Shown one piece after another: positions 10,144-17,303 of a stretch of 64,000 nt of DNA. Position numbers and translations under genes: made by a program. Source of the DNA: Bacteroidales bacterium (GTDB lineage Bacteria; Bacteroidota; Bacteroidia; Bacteroidales; Lentimicrobiaceae); the NCBI GenBank assembly GCA_016788045.1, contig JAEUTG010000033.1, positions 1 through 64,000 on the forward strand, in the 5' to 3' direction. Position 1 is the first letter of the stretch. Each line of letters begins with the position of its first letter. The notes below the pieces were generated by a model. That model saw only the letters and a list, made by a program, of their open reading frames with translations. It searched no databases and was not told the origin of the DNA.

Positions 10144-10177
10144 ACATCCGGACACTGAAGAAGGAAACTCCGGATGT
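10144..10177. other. stem-loop between porZ and recO
   Basis: ACATCCGGA and TCCGGATGT form a perfect 9-bp stem around a 16-nt loop. There is no T-run on the minus-strand 3' side, so it may be a weak terminator or processing site after porZ. Confidence 0.35.
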
Positions 10178-10205
10178 TGGTCCGGAAAAATGAGCAGAAC
10201 CCGGA

Positions 10206-12533
10206 TCAGTTCAGGAACAAAATCTTGGTAACAGCAGTTTTTGATCCATCGGTATTGGTAACAAAAACAAGATACACGCCTGTCTGTACCTTTTCGCCGT
10301 TAAAATTGCGGCCATCCCACAACGCCTGACCGCCTTCACCCAGGGTTGAATAAACCAGGTTTCCGGCAACATCGGTGATTTTCACATCAGAATCCTCAAC
10401 CAGGCCACGGATCGCGATGGTACCGCTATAATCGGGCCTCACTGGGTTAGGGAAAACCACCACTTCGTCGAGGGTTTGTTTCGGGGGAACCGATTCACTG
10501 CGGTAAGAAATAATTCCTTTTGCTGTACCGAAAAACACTTCTCCGGATTCAGCAATCACAATATCGGTAATGGAATTGCTGAGCAGCGGGCTGTTTTCTT
10601 CGGTAAAATGCAGGATCTGTTCTGTCCCATCGGCTGACATGAGGAACACCCCTGCCCTGTCGGTGCCGAACCATTTGCGGTTTGACCCGTCAACAGCGAT
10701 GGCGGTAACAGCCTCGGCTTCGAGGAGGTATTGTCCGTAGCCATCCTGTTCAATCAGAATACGCTGGGCATCGAAGTTCTGGGTAGAGAAAATGTTTGCA
10801 GGATTGTAAAAAACAGAAACCCCGGCATCGCTTCCGATCCAGACCAGACCATCCCGGTCAGCGGCCATGCTGAGGATGGAGGTACCCGGAAGCGCCCCGT
10901 TGCCTGCGGCAGAGGTAAGTCTTTTCGCTTTGTCATCACTGACGTCGTCGAGGGTATTGTTATCGTTGAAGACAATCAGGGCATGATCTCGCACCATCAG
11001 CCACTTCTGATTCAGGTTGTCAACCATCACTTTTCCGACATCCACTCCCGTGGCGACAGAACCCAGGTTGAAGGCTTTCCACTCTCCGTTATTTTTTCTT
11101 ACCGAAAGTACTGAAGCGGCACTTGAATTGGTAGCCCAGAGGTTGTTGTCATCGTCAAAAGCCAGTCCGGCCACACCTATCCAGGTACCCCCAAAGGTCG
11201 AAAGCTCGAGTGAACTGTTCTCATTTGTATAAATGTTGGTCCGGACCCCGTTGTCATATTCATAGATGCCATAGCCCCAGGTACCCAGAAATACCCGTTT
11301 CACATTGGAAGGATCAACGGCTACACTGAGCACATCCCTCATATCTTCGAGAATCGTATCTTTCTTCATATCAATGGTAGTCCACTTGCCATCAGAAAAA
11401 CCCGAAAACCGCGCCTGACGGTACAGACTTCCGAAGGAGGAGGTTCGCCCGCCCGGAACAACCCAAACCTCATTCTGACCCGCAGAAAGGTCGAAGACGT
11501 CGGCAAAATCAGGCCCGTCGGGGAGGATTTTTTCAGTCGTATAGACACGCACAATTTTTACCAGTCCCTCAAATTCATCACCGACCCATATAACATCGTT
11601 TTTATCAATGATGGCATCCTTAGGAATTGCAGAACCAGGGTTGTAGTTGTAAATATTGATTGTTCTGGTCCCGGTGGAGTCATACACATCGATGGCAAGA
11701 TTGCTGCAGATTACCAGTTGGTTGTAATGGACTTCCATACTGAACCGGTTCGAGGTATTTCCGGGTTCAAACCTGGCCCATTGTCCGTTGGTTTTCACGT
11801 ACATGGCATCGTTTGAATAGCCTGATCCCTGTTTGTTTAAATAGATTCGGTTGTTGAGTGCGGCGATGTGGTTAAACGGGCCCGAAGGGAGTTGTCCGGA
11901 GTTGTCCAGTGTCCAGTCTGCGAAATTGGCCAGGTTGGAATTGTAAAAATCCGCTGAGAAAACCCCGTCATCGGTGGCTGCATAAATGATGGAATCTGCC
12001 TCGTTGAAAGTTATGTCGTTTACATTAACGGCACTGCCCTGTAAGCCAATGTAGTAAATGGGCTCGGGGAATTCCTCCCTTTCCATATCCAGTACCACAA
12101 TCCCAAAACCACAGGCCAGGTATGCCCTGTCGTTGATAAACACAATCCGGTTAATGGTCTTGTTGCCAAGGATGGGTTTGCGTTTGATGTCGGAAAGATT
12201 GATGATTTTTCCATCCTTGAGCAGATCGATATTGCCATTGGTATAGGCAATCACCAGCACTTTCAGCCCCTGGTGGAATTTGATACTGCTGATGCCGACA
12301 TCACTCAGTCCGTTTATTTTATTGAGCCTGCTTACACTGTTGTCACCTGTATTGAAGTAAAACAGGCTGAAAGGCGTAGCAGCATAGATGATTTCATCGC
12401 CTTCGGCAACCGCAATAACCTTACGGTAAGGTAAATGATCGCGCCATTCACCGATTCCTATTTCCTGTGCATTGACAGTTGAAATAAAAAAGAAACTGGC
12501 TGTTAAAAACAATAAGACTCTCAAATGTTTCAT
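10206..12533 (-). CDS. porZ: T9SS attachment-complex protein PorZ-like, two-component-regulator-type beta-propeller
   Basis: A 775-residue exported protein with signal peptide LLFLTASFFFISTVNAQ. The mature part starts EIGIGEWRDHLPYRKV and continues as repeated beta-propeller blades (for example IIYAATDDGVFS and VWIGSDAGVSVF). It ends with a T9SS type A sorting domain (VVFPNPVRPDYSG to the end). This is the PorZ architecture: two propellers and a C-terminal domain. PorZ is part of the PorU/V/Q/Z complex that attaches T9SS cargo to the cell surface. The recO neighbour supports this, because porZ-recO adjacency is common in Bacteroidetes as far as I recall. An ordinary propeller protein is the alternative. 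Confidence 0.8.
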   Translation of the reverse strand: MKHLRVLLFLTASFFFISTVNAQEIGIGEWRDHLPYRKVIAVAEGDEIIYAATPFSLFYFNTGDNSVSRLNKINGLSDVGISSIKFHQGLKVLVIAYTNGNIDLLKDGKIINLSDIKRKPILGNKTINRIVFINDRAYLACGFGIVVLDMEREEFPEPIYYIGLQGSAVNVNDITFNEADSIIYAATDDGVFSADFYNSNLANFADWTLDNSGQLPSGPFNHIAALNNRIYLNKQGSGYSNDAMYVKTNGQWARFEPGNTSNRFSMEVHYNQLVICSNLAIDVYDSTGTRTINIYNYNPGSAIPKDAIIDKNDVIWVGDEFEGLVKIVRVYTTEKILPDGPDFADVFDLSAGQNEVWVVPGGRTSSFGSLYRQARFSGFSDGKWTTIDMKKDTILEDMRDVLSVAVDPSNVKRVFLGTWGYGIYEYDNGVRTNIYTNENSSLELSTFGGTWIGVAGLAFDDDNNLWATNSSAASVLSVRKNNGEWKAFNLGSVATGVDVGKVMVDNLNQKWLMVRDHALIVFNDNNTLDDVSDDKAKRLTSAAGNGALPGTSILSMAADRDGLVWIGSDAGVSVFYNPANIFSTQNFDAQRILIEQDGYGQYLLEAEAVTAIAVDGSNRKWFGTDRAGVFLMSADGTEQILHFTEENSPLLSNSITDIVIAESGEVFFGTAKGIISYRSESVPPKQTLDEVVVFPNPVRPDYSGTIAIRGLVEDSDVKITDVAGNLVYSTLGEGGQALWDGRNFNGEKVQTGVYLVFVTNTDGSKTAVTKILFLN

Positions 12534-12590
12534 TTATATGTATTTAGCTATAGTCGACACCATCCTTTTCAGGCCGAAGGTTGAGTTCAT

Positions 12591-12624
12591 GTTAAAATGC
12601 ATGAATAAAAACTGCAATTTTAAC
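12591..12624. repeat. imperfect inverted repeat between porZ and the AraC gene
   Basis: GTTAAAATGCA and TGCAATTTTAAC pair with one bulge around an 11-nt A-rich loop. It lies in the 288-bp gap upstream of both divergent genes, so it could be an operator or RNA hairpin. Nothing else is visible in the gap. Confidence 0.35.
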
Positions 12625-12821
12625 AATTTATTGCTGTTTTGGTTAAATGTTGTATAAAATTGGCCATGCACCGAAAGAATCCGGTGTGGACTGTGTCAAA
12701 TTGCCAATGATTGAACATGCGGTGAATACACCGGGGTGAATCGTTCGTAGAAAACTGACCTGGAATTATGCCTGATAACGGTAAGGGAGGTTCCGCCTCC
12801 TGCAGTCTCGGATTAAAGAAT

Positions 12822-13415
12822 ATGGTCAGCAGCAGTTGTATTAAACTGGTGCGCATATTGCTTGAGAATAGAGGGGCAGAGGTAACTTCAGTCAAACTGG
12901 GGCAGGTGGAATTCAGCTATGATCCGGGCATATCAAACGAAACAACTTTTGCTGAGATGCTGGCATCAGAAGGATTTGAACCAATTATCAGCCGAGAACA
13001 GCAGATCATTGAGAAAACCCGTCAGGCAGTGGTGGAGTTGATTCATAAGGCCGGGAATGTAAACTCACTGATCAGAAATTCTGATTATCTGGTGGAACGA
13101 CTCGGTTTGTCATACAGTTACCTTTCTGCACTTTTCCCAAAATATGAGCACATTACCCTTGAAAAGTTCATCATTCTGCACAGGATTGAAAAGGTTAAGG
13201 AACTGCTTGAATATAACGAACTTACCCTTAGCGAGATTGCACTACAGCTTGGCTACAGCTCAGTGCAGTATCTGTCGAACCAGTTCAGGCAGGTAACGGG
13301 CAGCTCAGTGAGTGATTACAGGAAAAATGGTGTTGTCCGGATTCCGATTGATCAGGTTGGGCTATTGAATGCAGGAGCCGGAGGATCACTGTCTGTTGAT
13401 GCTCAGCAAATCTAG
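12822..13415 (+). CDS. AraC-family transcriptional regulator with N-terminal HMA-like domain
   Basis: The C-terminal ~100 residues are an AraC-type double helix-turn-helix; the second motif reads LTLSEIALQLGYSSVQYLSNQF. The first ~65 residues resemble the ferredoxin-like heavy-metal-associated domain found in a Bacteroidetes AraC subgroup that usually starts MxCxxC. Here the corresponding sequence is MVSSSC, so one of the two metal cysteines is missing and metal sensing is doubtful. I chose the ATG at 12822 because it aligns with that family start. An in-frame ATG at 12768 would add 18 low-complexity residues. Regulatory targets are not evident; the gene is followed by a repeat element, not an operon. 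Confidence 0.75.
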   Translation: MVSSSCIKLVRILLENRGAEVTSVKLGQVEFSYDPGISNETTFAEMLASEGFEPIISREQQIIEKTRQAVVELIHKAGNVNSLIRNSDYLVERLGLSYSYLSALFPKYEHITLEKFIILHRIEKVKELLEYNELTLSEIALQLGYSSVQYLSNQFRQVTGSSVSDYRKNGVVRIPIDQVGLLNAGAGGSLSVDAQQI

Positions 13416-13489
13416 TTTCCTGAAAAGTACTCTCCTGAGCCCTTCATTCATTATTCTGATACATTATTGTCCGGTTAATGTAAAAAAAC

Positions 13490-13630
13490 CTTGACACCAA
13501 AACCCCAAGCCACCAACCTGTCTGCCTGAGCATACAGGCAGGAATCGCTCTAAATCAGATAAATAAGTTGGTAATTTCCTGCCTGGATGAGGCAGGCAGA
13601 CAGGTTGGTGATTTCGTGTGTTGGTGTCAA
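13490..13630. repeat. MITE-like element with terminal inverted repeats
   Basis: The ends are TTGACACCAA and TTGGTGTCAA, a perfect 10-bp terminal inverted repeat. After 10 unrelated bases, CACCAACCTGTCTGCCTG recurs inverted at about 13594-13611. Each arm also has its own small hairpin (CCTG/CAGG type, with 6-7 nt loops that differ between arms). The ~35-bp centre is A/T-rich. It occupies most of the intergenic gap 13416-13866, where I see no real gene. The design suggests a non-autonomous mobile or REP-type element. Confidence 0.6.
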
Positions 13631-13866
13631 AAAAAAGAAAGTAAGGTACCTGTTTTGAATAATGGCTGTAATCCAGTATTATCAATGAGTTCAAAGGGAA
13701 ACAATTATTTTCCCCGGACAACAATGATTCTGATAAAGAAGGCTGATAATATGACGGCTTTGCCCCGTTAACACTGGAACATTTTATACACTTTTCGGGT
13801 AAAACTGTAACGAACCTGAAGATGCAACCTGTTTATTTTGCAGATTCCAAATTATCCCAAAATAAA

Positions 13867-14124
13867 ATGCATAGTATGAAAATCAACGAAAACCTGGCCA
13901 TCAGTGACAACGGGTTTCTTTTCAATCCCACAACCGGAGAATCTTACACCGTGAATCCGATCGGGGCAGAAATCATTGAGATGCTGAAATCGGGTGAAAC
14001 CCAGGAGCGGATTATATCCAGACTTCTTGATATGTACGACACCGACAAGAAAACCCTGGAAAAAGACCTGCACGATTTCAGTGATATTCTCAAACAATAT
14101 CAGTTGCTGTCAGAAGATGAATAA
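13867..14124 (+). CDS. PqqD-family protein (RRE-like peptide-binding domain)
   Basis: An ~85-residue protein made almost entirely of a PqqD-type winged-helix fold. The pattern is GFLFNPTTGESYTVNPIGAEI, then a helix with MLKSGETQERII, then YDTDKKTLEKDLHDF and a final helix ending YQLL. PqqD domains bind leader peptides of ribosomally made peptides or other protein tails and present them to enzymes. The stop overlaps the start of the ATP-grasp gene by 8 bp, so the two are translationally coupled. The start could also be the ATG at 13876, nine bases later. No obvious precursor peptide gene lies upstream. Confidence 0.78.
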   Translation: MHSMKINENLAISDNGFLFNPTTGESYTVNPIGAEIIEMLKSGETQERIISRLLDMYDTDKKTLEKDLHDFSDILKQYQLLSEDE

Positions 14125-15163
14125 GCCAGTACTCAATATCGGTGTAACCGGGCTGAATGCGATCGACAGCCCTGGTCCGGGAGTTGCGGTGATCCGCGGC
14201 TTGCGCGAGGCGGCCTCCTTTGATGTACGCATCATCGGTTTCGCTTATGAATCGATGGAGCCGGGCATTTACATGCACGATCTGGTTGACCGTACATACC
14301 AGATACCCTACCCATCGGCAGGAACCGATGTGCTGCTTTCCCGGCTTGAATACATACAGAGCCGTGAGAATCTTCACGTAATCATCCCGAATTTTGACGC
14401 TGAGCTCTATTCTTTTATCAAGCTGGAAGACAAGCTCATGCAGATGGGCATCCACATGTTTCTGCCTACGCAGGCACAGTTTGAAGAGCGACACAAGGTG
14501 AATCTTTCTGATTTTGGGAAAAAATACGGGTTGGATGTACCCCTGGGAAAGGCAATTTACGATTCATCGGAAATTTTCGGGTTGCAGAACGAATTTGATT
14601 TCCCGATGATGATCAAAGGCAAATGGTACGACGCCTACATTGCCTACAACATGGAGCAGGCACGCACCTATTTCAACAAAATCAGCGCTAAATGGGGTTT
14701 GCCCGTTGTAATTCAGCGTTTTATACACGGCACAGAGTACAATGTCACCGGACTGGGTGACGGAAACGGCAACACCATTGCGGCCGTTCCCATGCGCAAG
14801 CAGTTCATCACCGACAAGGGTAAAGCCTGGGCGGGTATCAGCATTGATGATAAAAAGCTGCTCTCCATTACCCGGCAATTTGTGAGGGAAACAAAGTGGC
14901 GCGGTGCGTTTGAGCTGGAGATGATGAAAACAAACGACAACATTTATTACCTGATGGAGATCAATCCACGCATTCCGGCCTGGGTTTATCTGGCAGTAGG
15001 TGTCGGACAGAATATTCCGGAAGCCCTTACCAGGCTGGCCCTTGGGAAAGAGACCCCGGCCTTTGAATCCTACGAAGTCGGGAAGCTTTTTATCCGCTAT
15101 TCATACGACATGATCGTAGACCGCACTGAATTTGAAAAAATATCGATTAACGGGGAACTGTAA
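14117..15163 (+). CDS. ATP-grasp carboxylate-amine ligase-like protein
   Basis: A 348-residue cytoplasmic enzyme. It has an N-terminal Rossmann-like pre-ATP domain beginning LNIGVTGLNAIDSPGPG and an ATP-grasp core. The core includes FPMMIKGKWYDAYIA (nucleotide-binding Lys), VVIQRFIHGTEYNVTGLGD, and the Mg-binding FELEMMK...YLMEINPRIPAW with the conserved Glu and Asn. Family members join a carboxylate to an amine or thiol through an acyl phosphate, as in CarB, PylC or PurK-like enzymes. The substrate is unknown. The start is the ATG overlapping the PqqD stop. It is co-transcribed with PqqD and a PLP decarboxylase. Confidence 0.8.
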   Translation: MNKPVLNIGVTGLNAIDSPGPGVAVIRGLREAASFDVRIIGFAYESMEPGIYMHDLVDRTYQIPYPSAGTDVLLSRLEYIQSRENLHVIIPNFDAELYSFIKLEDKLMQMGIHMFLPTQAQFEERHKVNLSDFGKKYGLDVPLGKAIYDSSEIFGLQNEFDFPMMIKGKWYDAYIAYNMEQARTYFNKISAKWGLPVVIQRFIHGTEYNVTGLGDGNGNTIAAVPMRKQFITDKGKAWAGISIDDKKLLSITRQFVRETKWRGAFELEMMKTNDNIYYLMEINPRIPAWVYLAVGVGQNIPEALTRLALGKETPAFESYEVGKLFIRYSYDMIVDRTEFEKISINGEL

Positions 15164-15180
15164 CCCACAACAATACGAAA

Positions 15181-16527
15181 ATGGAAAAGAAACAATATGA
15201 ACGCCCGCACATAATCAAACTTGAAGCAGGCATGCCCGGGAAATTCGGCATGCGCAGTGAATCGCTGCCGGTAACCCACATCGACGGGGTATCGGTAAAA
15301 GAACTCACCACAAACTTCGGCTCACCTCTGTTTGTACTGTCAGAACGCACCATCCGGTCGGTCTACAGGAAAGCTTTAAAATCATTCAGCACGCGTTATC
15401 CCAAAGTTCAGTTTGCCTGGTCGTACAAAACCAATTATCTGACGGCGGTCTGCAAAATTTACCATCAGGAGGGTTCCTGGGCTGAAGTGGTCTCGGGGTT
15501 TGAATACGACAAGGCCATTGCCAACGGGGTTGATCCAGCCAGGATTATCTTCAATGGCCCGGGCAAATCTGCCGATGATCTGCGGAAGGCAGCCAACGGG
15601 GGTTCATTGATTCACATTGACCACCTGGATGAACTTTACACCCTCACCGACCTGGCAGGCGAACTGCCGCGTAAGCCCCTGGTTGCCATCCGGGTTAACA
15701 TGGATACAGGCATCTATCCGATGTGGGACCGTTTCGGGTTCAATTACGAGAACGGGCAGGCCTGGGATGCCATCAACAAAATTATGATGGCGGGTAAACT
15801 CGAGCTGGTCGGCCTGCACACACACATCGGAACATTCATCCTGAGTGCCGGGGCTTACGGGGTTGCTGCCGGGAAACTGGCAGACCTCGCGCTGGGGATC
15901 AGGCAGAAGTTTGGCCATGATATCCGTTACATCGATATGGGAGGAGGTTTTGCTTCGAAGAATACCCTGAAAGGGTCATACCTGCCGGGATCAGACACCA
16001 ATCCTACCTTTGATGATTATGCCGAAGCGATCACTTCCGCATTGGTAAACAGTGGATTCAGACCCGACAACCTGCCCTTGCTGATCCTTGAAACCGGGCG
16101 CGCGCTGATTGACGAAGCTGGCTATATCATCTCCACCGTTATTGCCAACAAACGCTTGTCGTCAGGACGGAGAGCTACCATCATCGATGCCGGGGTCAAC
16201 CTGTTGTTTACCTCTTTCTGGTACCAGCATCCGATCACCCCGGCCCAGGGATTTTCGCAGTACCGTGAAGACAATACCCTGTATGGGCCGCTCTGTATGA
16301 ACATCGACTGTATCAGGGAAAGCGCCAACCTTCCGCTGCTGAACAAGGGCGACCGGATTGTGATTCATTATACCGGAGCCTATAACCTGACCCAGTGGAT
16401 GCAGTTCATCACCCTAAGGCCCAATGTGGTATTGATCGATGAGGACTCGAAACCGCATGTTGTGCGCGAAAATGAAATGCTGAGCACGATTAACGGGCCC
16501 GAAAAAACGCCCCCGCATCTTGCCTGA
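15181..16527 (+). CDS. fold-III PLP-dependent decarboxylase (DAP/ornithine decarboxylase family) with leader-like N-terminus
   Basis: A 448-residue homologue of diaminopimelate decarboxylase. All key residues are present: the PLP Lys in WSYKTNYL, GLHTHIG, the phosphate-binding DMGGGF, ETGRALID, and the Cys/Asp pair in YGPLCMNIDCI. It lacks features that would fix its substrate. It may decarboxylate an amino acid or an acyl-amino acid, as BtrK-type relatives do. The first ~20 residues, MEKKQYERPHIIKLEAG, precede the catalytic fold and match the Y-x-x-P-x-hydrophobic pattern of peptide leaders bound by PqqD-type domains. The gene begins 17 bp after the ATP-grasp gene. Confidence 0.85.
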   Translation: MEKKQYERPHIIKLEAGMPGKFGMRSESLPVTHIDGVSVKELTTNFGSPLFVLSERTIRSVYRKALKSFSTRYPKVQFAWSYKTNYLTAVCKIYHQEGSWAEVVSGFEYDKAIANGVDPARIIFNGPGKSADDLRKAANGGSLIHIDHLDELYTLTDLAGELPRKPLVAIRVNMDTGIYPMWDRFGFNYENGQAWDAINKIMMAGKLELVGLHTHIGTFILSAGAYGVAAGKLADLALGIRQKFGHDIRYIDMGGGFASKNTLKGSYLPGSDTNPTFDDYAEAITSALVNSGFRPDNLPLLILETGRALIDEAGYIISTVIANKRLSSGRRATIIDAGVNLLFTSFWYQHPITPAQGFSQYREDNTLYGPLCMNIDCIRESANLPLLNKGDRIVIHYTGAYNLTQWMQFITLRPNVVLIDEDSKPHVVRENEMLSTINGPEKTPPHLA

Positions 16528-16548
16528 TTAAAATAATTAGACAAAAGC

Positions 16549-16579
16549 ATTGCAGACTTCTTTAAAATTCATACTTTTA
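16549..16579 (+). promoter_or_regulatory. putative promoter of the sigma / UT-M23 operon
   Basis: A TTG at 16549-16551 is followed after 20 bp by TACTTTTA (16572-16579), one mismatch from TAnnTTTG. It lies in the 162-bp gap before the sigma factor and would separate this operon from the PqqD cassette. Confidence 0.35.
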
Positions 16580-16689
16580 TGAACTTTATTGGACCATTAA
16601 TTACATCACCGCCCAGCGATAGTGGTTTTACTTAGGAAATCAGGATTTCCGGCTGGTGCAGGAGGCTTTCAGGTAACAAACACTGCTGA

Positions 16690-17265
16690 ATGATACACTT
16701 TTCCGATAGGGCTATTGTCGAAGGGCTTAAGCTTAACAGTGATTTCATCATCAAGCATGTTTATCAGGAATTTTTTCCTACCATACGTTATCTGATCAAA
16801 AAAAACACCGGGAATGACGAAGATGCTGAAGATATTTTTCAGGAATCGCTGATTGTGATTCTGAAAAATGTTCAGAAAGAAGACTTCTACCTCACCTGCT
16901 CCTTTCTCACATACCTGTATTCCATCAGCCGCAACCTGTGGATGCAGCGTCTGAAAGTAAAACGCAAAGGGGCTACCAGTTTCGATCTGATTGAGAAATT
17001 CTTCAACATACCGGAAACTGCCAACCGGGAGGCTGCAGAGAACGAACAGGCCAAGTACCGCATTTACCGTGAGCATTTCAACGCCATGGAAAAAGACTGT
17101 CAACGCATTCTCCTGCTTTCGCTCCAGAAATATTCGTCAAAAGATATCGCCGACACCATGGGCTACGGGTCAGAAAACTACGCTAAAACCAAAAAATACA
17201 ATTGTAAGGAAAGGTTGAAGAAGGCCATTATGGGCGACCCGCGCATGAAAGATTTCATTGAATAA
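16690..17265 (+). CDS. ECF-type RNA polymerase sigma factor
   Basis: A 191-residue sigma-70 family protein. Region 2 covers about residues 20-85, with DAEDIFQESLIVILKNV and YLYSISRNLWMQRLK. A region-4 helix-turn-helix covers about 120-180, with SKDIADTMGYGSENYAKTKK. No FecR-type anti-sigma gene is adjacent. Instead it is followed after 38 bp by the urea transporter-M23 fusion, which suggests that it controls the operon it heads or the nearby PqqD cassette. Confidence 0.85.
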   Translation: MIHFSDRAIVEGLKLNSDFIIKHVYQEFFPTIRYLIKKNTGNDEDAEDIFQESLIVILKNVQKEDFYLTCSFLTYLYSISRNLWMQRLKVKRKGATSFDLIEKFFNIPETANREAAENEQAKYRIYREHFNAMEKDCQRILLLSLQKYSSKDIADTMGYGSENYAKTKKYNCKERLKKAIMGDPRMKDFIE

Positions 17266-17303
17266 GCGTCATTCCACTCTTTATTTTAAGAATCCTCCTT
17301 GTC

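Noticed and set aside
13568..13771. Small open frame of 67 residues as a possible precursor peptide for the PqqD cassette
   Set aside because: It begins inside the inverted-repeat element, contains no leader/core layout and no Y-x-x-P motif.
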